Source: Tetmemena sp. SeJ-2015
Lineage: Eukaryota; Ciliophora; Spirotrichea; Sporadotrichida; Oxytrichidae
Assembly (NCBI GenBank): GCA_027382625.1
Contig: JAJKFJ010022654.1
Span: 1-64,000, forward strand
Length of the DNA: 64,000 bases
Direction: 5' to 3'
The notes under the pieces were generated by a model. That model had not been told where the DNA came from, ran no database searches, and was given only the letters and a program-made list of their open reading frames with translations. Each line of letters begins with the position of its first letter. The stretch's first letter is position 1. Position numbers and translations under genes: made by a program. This document shows, piece by piece, positions 43,532 through 56,500 of the stretch.

Positions 43532-46500
43532 ATGGATTCTTTTAAATTCAAGTCCCTTTTAGTGATAAGCTTATATTTGCTTTCCTAAATATCGGGTGGA
43601 ACTATCTTAGATCTCTCTGATTTAGATACGACCTTGAAGAATGAGCAGCTTTTTAGCTCGCTTTATAACAAGTCAACTGAGTGGGGAGTTTACAAGCCCA
43701 ACCTTTACTTTGGAGTGAAGAACAGACAAATAAAGCCGCTCTCTTTTGGGATATTCTTTACTTTTAAAATTTTCTTTTAATTCTGGTATAGAGAGGAGGA
43801 TGGAGGAAAGTTGAATATAACTCACAGCTATACCATGGATTTGGGAGTGACTTCATACTTCCAGTTTCATGATGGCACCTCAGCAAGCAGGCAACTCATC
43901 ACAGACATTACAGGCAACATTCAAACAGTCACAGAATTCCACAAAGAATTGGAGACTAATCCCACTCAAGGAAACTCAGAGTATATTTCCAGATGGACCA
44001 CCAGAATAACGTTCAACCTAAATTAAATTTAATCCTATAGATACTTTTTATACAAATTTAATGAAGCACATTATAAATGGGAAAGCCTTTAACTCAACCC
44101 CAGTTCTATATTTCTCTAAGGAAGGAGTGCAAGATTTAGAAGGGAAAAGGTTTTTTCACAGTTACCCAAAATGAGGGCTAGAATTTTTACAGAGTCTAGC
44201 ATACCGTAGACTCTGACTAGTCAGTGTATGAGGTTATTGAATTAGGAGCCGAGAGCAACTTTTAAATTTAAAATTAAAGTTTATGCTGCATAATAAATTG
44301 ATTCCAAGTCTATGATTGGACTTCAAGTAAGCGAGGATTTAAGTTGGTAGCTCCCCAAGATTTGGAACGACAGCTACTCTCAATTAAAGGACGCATCGGG
44401 CTTCATCAATACAACAACACCTAACTTGCTCTTATTTAGGCCCAAGATTCAAATTAAAAAGGTATGTGGCTTTAAATTTTAATAGAACCTTGTGGATAAG
44501 CTAGAAATTGTGGTTAGGTATTCCAAGCAAAAGTTTGCTAGCAAAGCTGCGGCTGATTCATACTCTGAAGTAATGAGCAAGGCTTTTGCTTTTCAATTTA
44601 TAATTCTTTTGCTGATGTTAATAAAGACATCGACGATAAAATGAGCACTGCTGAAAGCAATTTTAATAAAAAATTCTCAACAGTATTTGGTGACGGCTTT
44701 TTATAATTCTTGAAGTAAAATTAATTAGAATGTGTAAGGCTATAAAGATTTCATTCAAACTCTCCCCCAGGCTGAAGCTTTTATGAAGGAAACTCTTTCT
44801 CAGCTATAATTTTGTAATAAGAATGAAATATTTGTTTTTGAGTTTAATCTACTTGGAGGGATTAGTCATTTCTATGGTCCGATTAGAATCTTGAATGAGT
44901 CAGATCCTTCAGGCAAGACTTGGTTCTATGATGAACCTGCTCACCTTTTCACTGCCACACCTTCGAGACCTTACTTTCCCAGAGGCTTTTTGTGGGATGA
45001 AGGCTTTCATTCCTAGATTACTTGTTAATGGTCGAAGCTCTACTGCATGGATATCATCTCTCATTCAATTAACATTTAGTGAAATAATTCATATTATAAG
45101 GAGTGCTTGCATTTATGATTGGTTCAACTCAATCAAAGAAAACGGGTGGATCCCAAGAGAATAAATGAGGGGCAAGGAAGCTGAGTCAAATTTAGATTGG
45201 ACCTTAGTGGAGGATCCTAAAGCAGGCAACCCTCCCTCCTTTATGTTTGTGCTATAATATCTCGTAGACCAATACTCAGCTACTCAAGACACTAGAATTT
45301 CTACATTCTTAGTGAACATTTTCCCAAGAGTTGAGCTTTGGTTCAACTGGTTTAATTCAAGACTAGCAAACACAGGAAGTATCATATCATAATTATTAGA
45401 AGTTTATGATTTAAAAGTAACCTTAACGGTACTTATCAGTGGTTAGATAATACAGCCAACGGGGCACTCAGCTCAGGTTTAGATGATTATCCAAGAGGAT
45501 TTAGAGTTGAACTTAAGAAAAGTATTCACTCCGACCTTCAAGGCTGGATGATCAACTTCTCTATCCATAATAAGCTTTCTATATTCAATAGTTGATTAAT
45601 CTAAGTTCATGGCTTCTTTCCTAGATGCGGTGACTGGAATTGTGTAGAAGCCTGTCTCCAACAGAACAAGCGATGATTATCGAGACTTAGCAAGCCTGGC
45701 AGCACAACAGTTTAGAGTGTGGTGCTATGATGATTACACCGGCTTATACACTGATAGGCTTATTTATGAGGATAATCCTCCCTTCCCATCAATTTTTATA
45801 TGTCATTAACACTATAATAAAACTGATCAACTAGCCAATAATTTTCTAAGTTAGAAGACAACCCTACTCTTAAATCAATCAGAGGGAAATTCAAGCACTC
45901 TCAAGAGACAAACTCTCTAACTTAGGATGAAATTCAGCCTTTTAAGGTAGATACCTAATAAAAGAACATAAGGCTTAGGAATGCATAAGTGCAAAGAAAG
46001 TATAAGAAAATCAATGACTTCTCTCCGCATACTGGAATCATCAATATCAACTTATAAAATTCTCCTTTAAGTTTCGAAATATGTTCCCAGCAGCTTTCAA
46101 TTTGTTTTAGGGAAATCTGGACAGATTGGATGATACTTTGAGATTTGGGGCTGACCCGGACACTATATTCTCAGCTTATGGATTAAGAGGAGTGTCAACT
46201 ATGGATTTACAGTACTTCCCCGGAACTGGCTATTGGAGAGGTCCTGTCTGGATCTCAGTCAATTATCTTGTCCTCAGAGGCATCTACAAGTTATAATCTG
46301 AATGTTATTTTTTAAATAAAAGCAAGTTCTATTGGGACTATGTTCCAGCACAGCCGATTAGTGAGGACGGAAAAATTAAGACTCCTCAAATATAGATGAG
46401 CGCATTTACTGCATCTTATATTTATTTACCTCAGGACTATTACAACCAGGTGAGATAAAACTTGGTCAAAGTAGTTTACGATAACTGGGAACCTCAGCAT

Positions 46501-46625
46501 CTTCTTTATGAGAATTTCAACGATGTTACAGGAGTAATTATATTTTAAGAGAGGGCTAATATTCACATCCTTTCTCAGGTTGGACAACTCTTATTCTTCT
46601 CATAGTCAGTGGAAAATACATTTGA
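43532..46625 (+). CDS. Mannosyl-oligosaccharide glucosidase (glucosidase I, GH63)
   Basis: ER enzyme that removes the terminal glucose from N-linked Glc3Man9GlcNAc2. The ATG at 43532 opens [20 protein letters not shown], a signal peptide or anchor. Then come [20 protein letters not shown] and the N-terminal beta domain with [20 protein letters not shown]. The catalytic domain carries the GH63 signatures [99 protein letters not shown] and [20 protein letters not shown], and the end [20 protein letters not shown] to TGA 46623. A 24-nt intron starts near 44460. Several short inserts shift the frame (about 44150, 44250, 44600, 44720, 45065, 45390, 45580, 45890 and 46535) and were recognised from the family sequence; most borders were not fixed. 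Confidence 0.95.
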
Positions 46626-46847
46626 ATAAATTACAATTATTACAAAGATTTAAGCATAATCGAAAATCTGCTTCTAAAGAAAGATTCGAATACTTTCTGT
46701 TTCTATTGATTCCTGAATTTAAGGATACTTAAAATAAAATATTAATTTAAATTTAGTACAGTCAGCTTAGGAATTGATTAAAGTCTTTAAACAAAAGCCT
46801 TAAGATTGATATTATAAAATAAATAAGTATCTGAATTCTTCTTTCTG

Positions 46848-49800
46848 ATGACCAAGAATTTTTTAAGCTAGCAATTCTCTAACTATTTGCTGCCTCTGTA
46901 AGATAACTTGTAAACCCATTTTTGATTTAGATATCTTGCTAGAACCAAGCTGGAGGTCTTTTCATGACCAACCCATCTCTCTTTTTCTAATTGTAGATAT
47001 TACTAAGTCTATTCTTTGTTTAAATTGCAAGAGAGCTCAGCTAGGCAAATTTTCCTAGATGTCTTGAACTATCAAGTGGAGCAACTTTCAGGGGTTAATT
47101 TCACGCAATCTTTAGCAGATGCGTTCTTCAAACACATAAAATTTATCTCTCTTTTTATTTGTTGTTATTCAATCAGTCTCAAAGATTCTTTAATTTTATT
47201 GGATGAATAATTTATTTAAAGCCAAAGCAATGGAAACTAGTCAGTATCTAATAGCAGCACCACTCAACAAATTCCAAACGTCTAAACTTAAAACTTCTCT
47301 TGCTAGCTGCTAAATCCTACGAACGCCTAGTTCTCTATAGCCACTAATTCTCAAATCCAAGACCAATTCTCTAACGTCAACACTAATTCCAAGATTTAAA
47401 ATTGAAATTACATTGAACTATTATTTATGAATTGGGTTATGCCATTTGACCAACTGATTTTATTGGTGAGTAATCTCGACGTTTCTTGCACCGGCTAAGT
47501 TCTATTCCCTAATTCATTTATCATATTAACTAAGCTTATCATTATTAATGAATAAATTCCTCTGATAGCTCGTCCAATTAAACCAACTCTTAGAATGATC
47601 TGATTAACTTGCAAATAATTGCTACTAACTTCTAACTTTTTATTCTCTACGATATTATTTTAAGGTAACTTCTCAGGATTGATGAACTTGAGCTTTGAAT
47701 ACAATCTGACTCAACACTCCACCATGCTTCCTCAAATAGCATCAGCTAATTTAATTTAATTTTAGTGTCGCTCTTCAAGACTTAAGAATCCTACTTTCTC
47801 AAAATGGCAACTAAAGCAATAGAGTGCTCAAGAATCTCAGCAATTCAATGTTTCTCATCAAGTTATTGATGAGTTCCTAGTTTCCATCAATGACAGATAC
47901 AAACCAATCATATCTTAATTAAGAGTAAATTATTCATGATTGAAACATTTAAATGCTAGATAGCTTCAGGAAAAGAGTGAATTCTTAAATAATGGGCAAC
48001 TTCTCTGAAATTCAATTGGACGATAATATTAACTTCTATCCTTCCGTGAACCAGTCAGACTTTTTCAGCATTCAAACAAAGCAGTCTTAATAACCAACCT
48101 AGTCTTCTCTGAATATCCAGAATTCTTCCCAATAGAATACGAATCAGACTTAGCCTTCAAACTCTTCTAATCAAACTGACTCATCCAACTCAACTAATCA
48201 AACTCAAGTCTATTTTAAGTCATATTTTTTTTATAAAGCATAGGAGAATTCTTCTTCGCTCTCGTCAGCCAATAATTAAAGCTACTTCTAGACAGATGTA
48301 AATCAGAGTTCCGTAAACCTGATATTCGGAGGATACATTTACGACAACAGGACTAATTTCACAGTCAATGATCCTACCAAAATTGATCCATTCTTAATTC
48401 AAAGCTATCAACAGGCCAACACTACTCAAAATTAAAGTAATGCTCCTATCACTGAATAACCAGTTGGCGCATTTCATTTCTAATCAGATTGATTTCTCAG
48501 CACTAGGAGTGAATTTTATTATAACACTGGTTATTTATAAAAGACTTTATATGACATTTATAATATAATGAATCAATCAGCTATTGATCTCTCAGCCTAT
48601 ATAGATAGTCTATTCATTAAATCTTTGTTACTCAGAGAACTCCAAAGCTTGAACTACTTGAATTCAAGTTCTCTCTCTAACTATTTCTCAGGCTCTGCTG
48701 TCACTCCAACCCAAGTCAACTTCTCAATTGATGATCCTTAATCTATAAAATATATATGGAGCGAGAAATTATCAATATTAATGTTTAGCTGATTTCAGTA
48801 AAGCGTTATCAACCAAACAATCATTATGGTATATTATGCTTTCTGTGTATATATATATATATATCCAACATAGCTTTTGATAAGCTTGCCCAAATACTAC
48901 TTCAGAGTGCAAGGAAGCACAGTCTACTCTGACACTGAGTACAGCTTCGAAATAACTTGCAACTTTGACCAGTCAGAACATCCCTCAACAGCTCTAGTCA
49001 ACCTCTTCACAGTCCAGACTCTAAACCAAACTCTTATGCCCTAGATTTATACATGCAAATAGTTCAATTTTATTTTCTTGATAAATAGATTAAGGTGTAG
49101 GATCTAAGTCTCAACCTGCAAAGAGAGGATTGTGAGTTGGAGTTCCTCGGTGACTACGGATTTCATCACTAAAATTTCAGCAAGTTCTTTGTGAAGCACT
49201 TCCAACTTTAAGACAGGTTGAATCAGCTCTAAGATCAAGTCAAGGCACAAGCATCTCCAGTCATTGATAAGAAAATCAATCAAAGAATAGCTAACTAAAT
49301 ACAATCTTATAAATATACATGCTTAGTTGTAAATCTTAAGTTTATTGGAAGCCTGCACAATTATATAATAATTTAGATGATAGAACTAAATTATAATTGC
49401 TGGGAGAAGAGGGTAACTAGAGTGATAGTCTCTACTTATTTTACAGCATGGTTGACAACCCTCTGGTTCTCTTGAAGTCTCAACTACCAAATTCAAACTC
49501 TCAGCAGCCTTCAGATGGCTCAATTGTATTACCAATTAGATTATACACCCAGATAGTTTGAGATGTAAGATAATCGTAATTATTCCTTAAGCTTTTGAAT
49601 ATATCTCATCTACGGGCTATGAGAAGATTTGCCGGTTGGACTAAAAATATATCTTAAAATAATGAAATCAAATATGTCAGTTAGTTTGGTTCACTTAAAA
49701 TTTTCAATCACTTGATTATCAAATCTTTCTTTGATCAAGCGTTTCCTCAAATCTAAACCAATATAAATAATTTCTTATCCATTTTAATCTGATGCTTTGT

Positions 49801-50510
49801 AGTTCATCTATACTCTCAAAGTTTTGAGGGTCAGATGGCTGCTAATCAGCATCCTTTGAATTAATTTATAGTTTAGGAACTTAAAAGATAAATGAAATTG
49901 ATAATGATGTTAACTGCTTTCTTTTAATAGCGGTTCTTCGTATACTTAGTGTTTTGAGTGTCCGAGGGCGAAAAAGTGAAGGGGCTGGCGAATATCTAAT
50001 ACTATGAATTCACAACTATTTAATTATTATCCTAATCCGGTGCCTCATTAAATATCATCGTTTTCTTCCTCTTATTACTTTATCTTCTATTCTAAACTTA
50101 ACTGAATAATATTCTCAATTATTAAAAGTGCATTAACTCATGAACTATGGTTTAAGACTCAATGGTGTTTTAAGAATGGATTTTATTTCCCTGATTCTTC
50201 TTATTCTGATACTAAAACTTAGAATGAGGAAGGCCACTTTGAGGCTGCTGGGAATGCAAATTGATCGGAGAGGGATGAGAGTTGCTGTTGTTATGGCCGA
50301 AACTAGTAATAGATTCTCAAATATATCAAGAAAAAATTATTCATCCTATGATGGCACTGATGCCTTTGCCATCATGGATTGAGAGTCTCTTGCTTATGAA
50401 TTACTGGAGAGGGCTTTTCAAAGATTATTTTGTGTACGCTTGCATTAGGACTTATGAGATTGATATTGCATATTGCAAGTCGTTACTCAATTTATTCAAG
50501 AGATAATAAT
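46848..50510 (+). CDS. Large N-glycosylation-sequon-rich surface protein
   Basis: Probably a secreted or type I membrane protein. Coding stretches, all plus strand, include ESSARQIFLDVLNYQVEQLS, SQSNGNQSVSNSSTTQQIP, SSSNQTNSQNDLINLQIIA, FEYNLTQHSTMLPQIASAN, GNFSEIQLDDNINFYPSVNQ, NLIFGGYIYDNRTNFTVND, YYFRVQGSTVYSDTEYSFEI and KSQLPNSNSQQPSDGSIVLP. N-x-S/T sequons are very frequent. Hydrophobic segments appear near the 3' end (LKLIMMLTAFFQQ near 49890 and NIIVFFLLLYLLFYSK near 50050). The layout recalls large ciliate receptor-like or adhesin-like proteins, but no named domain was recognised. Many junctions need introns or IESs. The start (MTKNFLSQQFSNYLLPL) is tentative, and the 3' end touches the convergent giant gene. 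Confidence 0.65.
48847..48864. repeat. (TA)n microsatellite
   Basis: About nine TA units lie between two coding stretches of the sequon-rich gene, most likely within an intron or IES, since the reading frame on either side differs. Confidence 0.8.
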
Positions 50511-53500
50511 AAATTTCATGGCTAGTTTCTCACTCTGCTCTGCGTAGTTTACCTTTGAGAGGGGAGAGTTGCTTATCATAGACCTCACTCCATTAATCAA
50601 GCTTCCATTATCCTTCTCTTCTTCTTCCTTTTCATCTCCCTCTGACATATTCTACAACTGTTCAATCTAACTTTATAGTCGTAGCAGCAGCTGCTGTTTC
50701 AGTTTCTTGTCAATCTTCTTTCGCTTTCTGTTTCCAAGAAGTGCTAGTTAGTGCTAAGCTGGGTCTAAATGCAAAGTGCTCGCCATGTTGTTGTGAAAAG
50801 GAAAGTTCTCTCCTGCTGGCAAACCTGTGGATGCTTAAATTTAAGAGTAGATATAAAAATAGTAGAAGCTCTCTTATACAAATCTCTTTCATCATTGATA
50901 ATCAATTTTTAATATACCTACAATTTTATGAATAGTCAGTATATTTTTTTGTTCCGAAAGTTATGATATTTTTCAGATATTAAATGATTTCTTTGCCCTT
51001 TGCGTGTTGTTAGTATGACTAGCTTTGGTTAGGATCTAGGAAGCTTGACTGTCTATAGTTTGAAGCGTAGTCGTCTAGATGGTTTTAGTTCTGGCTATTG
51101 TCAATTGAGTAGATTTACATGGGCTAGGACTCTTACCTCTCCCCATGCCTCTCGTTGAAAGTTATCATTCTCACTTCTTCCATTTAAACAAGATAATTAA
51201 TTTCACCCGCCCTAGATGGAAGGGGACTTAATATCAAATATTGTTTAATCTAGTTTGTTCGTTTGTATTTGACTGCAACCTGCTCAAATCCAATTTAGTT
51301 GATTGCACTCGATTTAAGAAAATTATATTCAGCTCCTTGTCACTCTTTAGAATAAATAGGTGCGCCATTTAAATTTAATTGGTCTTTTATCTTGCTGCAT
51401 TTACTAAATTCACAAAGCTCTCTCCCTTGCCCTTTGCTAGTTAAGTTTTGTTTCCTTTCTGAGCACCTTCAATCTTGAATTTACTTCTCAGATCAGTCCA
51501 TTTGTTTTAGGAGTCTTCAAAACCCCCATTAAACATTAACTATAAATTATATAGAAAAAAGTAATTTGGGAAATTCATTTCAAATTAATGATTAAAATTA
51601 TTAAAACGGTTTTGAATCAACTCTATTATTTGGGGTATGAAAATCGGTTAGATTAGCGTTATTCTCTACTGTTAAAATTCTAAGAATAAAATGACAATTT
51701 TTGTGTTGAAACTTAAATCTTTCCCGCTCTGTTCTTCATAGGAGATTGCTTTCCCTTAGCTTTTCAAATAGAAGAAAAACATTTGAAATTATTTATTTCC
51801 GATTGTAGTCCTGCCTCTGGATATTATATACTTCTTTAATAATTGGTATTAAAATAGCTAGTTGACGTTTTGATCTCTGAAACTCTTCCTCAATGAATTT
51901 TGTGAGAGCAATCTGTTTCTATCTGAGTCCATTGACTTGAGCTATGTGCCTATATTTGTGTCCTAGACTCTCACAGACTATCCCTCGGGTGTTTTAAGTT
52001 GAGACTAGAAGTAAGGTGACTAGCCCCTCTCGTTGAAAGATCTGCTAGTTAGTCCCCTCATCAAACTTACTTTGCTCTCGTGAATACTCCTGTGATAATA
52101 AATTACAAATGTATTCTTCTTCTTTAGTGACGGATAAGTTCAGACTCGTAGTCTTAAATTTTAAACACTGTCAAAAACCTCAATATGGGAAATTTGACCA
52201 GCTTTTTAACATGAATAACTATCAAGATAGCCACAAATCTGTACAGCCAGAGTAGCAAAAAGTAAATGTTGTAGAACATAATTACCAGAAACAAGATGAA
52301 AAGAGACGAATTGTTCTTCTGCACCTCACTCTAAACGAAGAAGATGCCCCCGTATAAAATCATAGTCTATAATCCTAATGAAAGAAGAAAATAGTTACTG
52401 CTGCAAATATTGACTGTTTCTCAATTGAGTTAAATCTTGGATCTATATAAGGCCTCAAGTAAAACAAAAGCTGCACTTGAAGTAAAAGAACGAATATCCC
52501 TATCAAGGCCTATAAAAGTTAAGTGCAATAATCAATACTTTTAGCTCCTAAGTTATAGAGGAGAGTAAAGTATATTTAAAAAAAAGGTTTGATCAATTAA
52601 AGTGGAGCACATGATGAAAATAATTTTTCGAGCGTTTACAACGAGAATTTCCCAATAAAATGTTTAGTCATCTAATCCGACGAAGAATAGACCATACTTG
52701 ACTATGATTTCTCTCTCATTTAGTTTGGATTGGTTTTTCTTGAGTGTGATAAAAATCATTAAGGGAAAACCTATAGTCCAAAAGAAGATGTATGCTAGTC
52801 CAATAGCTGGAGCGTATCTATTATAGTCACCCGACCAGCACTCTATGTTATAGTCTGACTTAAGGTATGACTTGCCATCTATTCTAGAGCAACTGAATAG
52901 AGCGAAGTTTTAGTTTGTTATAATTAAAAATAAAAGGATAATTGGGTAGCAAAGATAACTGAAAATGAAGGATGTGACTATTATACTCTAGCTCAAGTTA
53001 TTCTACAATTTCAACCTAAACAAATTCAACTATATATATTAATAGAATTTTATGCAATTTTACAATAATGGGAGGTTTCTTTTTACATTTCCAAATAGAG
53101 TTTATTAAAAGCCACAGTAGAGAACTAAGTAGACTTAAAATTATGGGTAAGAGTCCAAACACTATGGTTTTAATGTAGAAAATAGGCAGTGCCATATTGT
53201 TACTTTGTGAATAAAAGCAGTCCAATGAGAATATAGTTTATGTTTAGCTACTTAAGAACGAGAAGCTTTGTAGTGCTGTATTTACTTGAGAAGGCCAGCT
53301 GAGATCAAAGTCTTTGACTATCATAATAGCGTGGAAATAGTTGGTGAGAATTCTAATCAGAACTGTCTGGGGCTTATTCCTTTTAGGATTGCTGAGTATA
53401 GAGCTATAGGAAATTAATTAATCACAAACTTACTAGAGGAGATAGATAACATAAAGTGAAATCAGAACCATTATTCCTAAGAGCTTTAACACTTATATAG

Positions 53501-56500
53501 AAAGATTCTCACACTCCACACAACTAGTTGCACCCTGCCTCGCGTATGTCACTCCGCTTACATTCTTTGAGCATATTTAGCAGAGTTTTCCTTCGTAACC
53601 TATGTCACACGTCGAATTCACTCCTCCTCTAATTAGTTTTGAAAAAATAATTACTTACAAACAACTTGCCTCATTGGGACATTAGTAAGCATTTATGCTC
53701 TTTATATTTGATCTCCAAAATCCAGGCAAAACTTCAGTAATATTTCTCCCACCACAGGAACCATGACTGAAGCATTTTGAGCAAGATGTGCTCAGAGGAT
53801 TGAAAGAGTAAGTACCCTTTTGACACTCGAAGCACATACTATTCTGACTAATTTCTCCTTCAATGCATTCTCTGAAACTAACTCCAACAGCATAAATAAT
53901 AATCAAGATAAGTTCAATTATAACCAGCATAGTCTAATATAGAAATTAGGAAATTCAATAGTTACCTTAGTAAACTTATCCTGAAACCATTTGAAAGAGA
54001 TCTGTATTTATCGCATTTGTAATGAATTTTATCGTTGTGTTATAATTTGGCTTTGCTAAATATTTTTCAAATAAGTTTCTGTTAAATATAAAATTGAATA
54101 CTTTACTAATGAAATGAAGGGAAGGAATAAATTCCATTCTCTGCAGTAATTTTATTATTTTATGAAACTTGCACTGTTAAATCAGCTGAGGTTAATAGGG
54201 CTTCACTTAAATTATCGCTCGTAATAAGTTGATCATTTTAATCAAAGATTCCTATTAGAATGGCCTCAGTTAATATTTGGCCACTAACAATTTGATATGT
54301 GAGGGTATCGCTTTCAATTATTTTATAGTCTGATTGTAGTTACCTCCTTGTTGAGGATGATGGATTTTCTTATTTTTCAATCAACTTTAGTTTGAAAGCA
54401 TAAGAGGCATAATCATTTCCATATGGTGCTATGTTGTCCTAAAAGGAGTTTGTCATCATTTAAATTAAATAAATCAGGCCAGTTGGTGAATACAAGTCAT
54501 AGTAAATTACATCAAAACACAATTAATTTGAATTAGTTTGAATTGCTCCTCCTGATATAAGTGCCTAATTCTTGTCGAAGGTGTTCTCAGATAAGTTATA
54601 CATGCAAGTAGAAGCAGCTTCAGATTGGCAGGAAAGATAAGCTGCTCCTCCATTCTGCTCTAGAGCTGCGTTTGATTCGAATAAGTTATTTTCCAGAGTG
54701 GCTTTCACGTTTTGAAGCAAAATCGCACCTCCTTATATTTAAGCCATGTTCTCAGTAAATCTACAATTTTAAATTTTTAAAAGCATAATGAATGTTAATT
54801 TGAGATTGTTATTGAAGATGCTGTAGATGTAGAATATTTGACAGAGCTATGAATTGCTGGCGAATTTTAGCTATGAAGCTGAGTAAAGTTAGAAGATTAA
54901 ATGATTGCTGAGGTTTGATAAAGATAGAGAGCCAATCCATCCTCTATCAAATTAGACGAACCCTGAGAGATTGAAAACTTTAAAAGTTATTGCAAATAAA
55001 AATTATAAATTGAAGAATAGATAAGCTAAAGATTAGACTGCTGAATTAGCTTTAAAGTTTGAATTGGAAGTTTTGAGCATGAAATGCTCTAAATTAATAT
55101 CAATTATGAGAGCTTTTAAATATCTATAATAAATAAGTATTATATATTTAACAAACAGGGAAAGTCATAAATGTCACTAGAATTCTAAAGACATAACATA
55201 AGGTATAAGATTGTTTATTTTATTCTAAAAAGTGAATTATAGTCCAAGTAATTTAAGATTTTGAGAGGAAATTAAGCAAGTAGCTCGATGAAGAAAGATT
55301 TTGAGCAGTTAGCTTATTGATTATGAAAACACTTTGCTCAGAGTGGAAAAGCTCACTTTCAATATCTTAAATGTCTTTGATAAGCACATCATCAATAGTG
55401 ACTTCAGATTGAGAGGAAGACTATAGTAAAGATATCTAATCTGTTATTTGAAGGCCTCCTGAGAAAGACAAAGTAGCAAATTAATAATTAAGCTTTGATC
55501 GTTTGGATTTGAGGATTCTCTGTTGTCTAGCTTAGGCCAGTTTGTGCAGAAATCTCTTTCTAATAACTTTTACTTAAGAAATCAATGAAATTCTTCTTAA
55601 AGCCGAAAACTTTTTGTAATACTTCAGAAGAGTTAGGGTCAGATAATTAATTGAAATTAGCCAAGCTATTCAAAGACTCTTTGCTATAAAAATTCCATTT
55701 TGAGTAATAATTCCTCCTTCAAATCTAATTTGATTTTGGGAGTTTATAGCAAAGAGTAGACTGTTTCATAGAGCCTAATTATGCATGAGTTAGCAATTTT
55801 TAAATAATTAAACTCCTCTTCTAAGTGTATGAGATTCCACCAGTAACTGCAAAGTTCTAAAATATTAAGCAGCTATTACATTGCACTTTGCCCCCTTATT
55901 GGGTGAAGAATACTCCTCCTAGATATGCGTAGTTTTAAGAGAAGTTAGAATTTTCGATAGTAGAGATAGACTACTCTTATTCAGCGAATATAATTGAGCC
56001 TCTGCCGATCGAATAGAATTTATTTAAGAATTGGTATTTTTGATAGTGAGATTGGAATTTTTGGAATGATAAATGAGTGCTTAACTGCCTGCAAAATTAT
56101 GATTCATCACACAATTCGAATTATATAGGTCATCTAAAATATTTATGATATTCTGATTATTCAAAACTAAATTAAGATCTCAAAAAGCCTTGAGTTGTGC
56201 TCGAATGAGAAATAAGCACCGTTCTCAACTTCATTATGGGTCAGTTCAAATAATAATAGTTGACAATCTTAGAATTGGAAAATAAGATTTTGGTACAAGA
56301 GAGGATTGGTTGAGAAGAGATTTGCTTATCCTGATAGACTTATGTTATTGATAGTAATCTATTTGAAAATTATCCTCATGGTATTTAAACTAAGCTAAAA
56401 TAATTAGAGCAGATTTGTGTCTGCAGTTGATGTGAGGATGCTGTCTAGATGGAAAAACTCTAATGAAGAGTTGACAACTGTGAAATTTATATAGCTGAGA

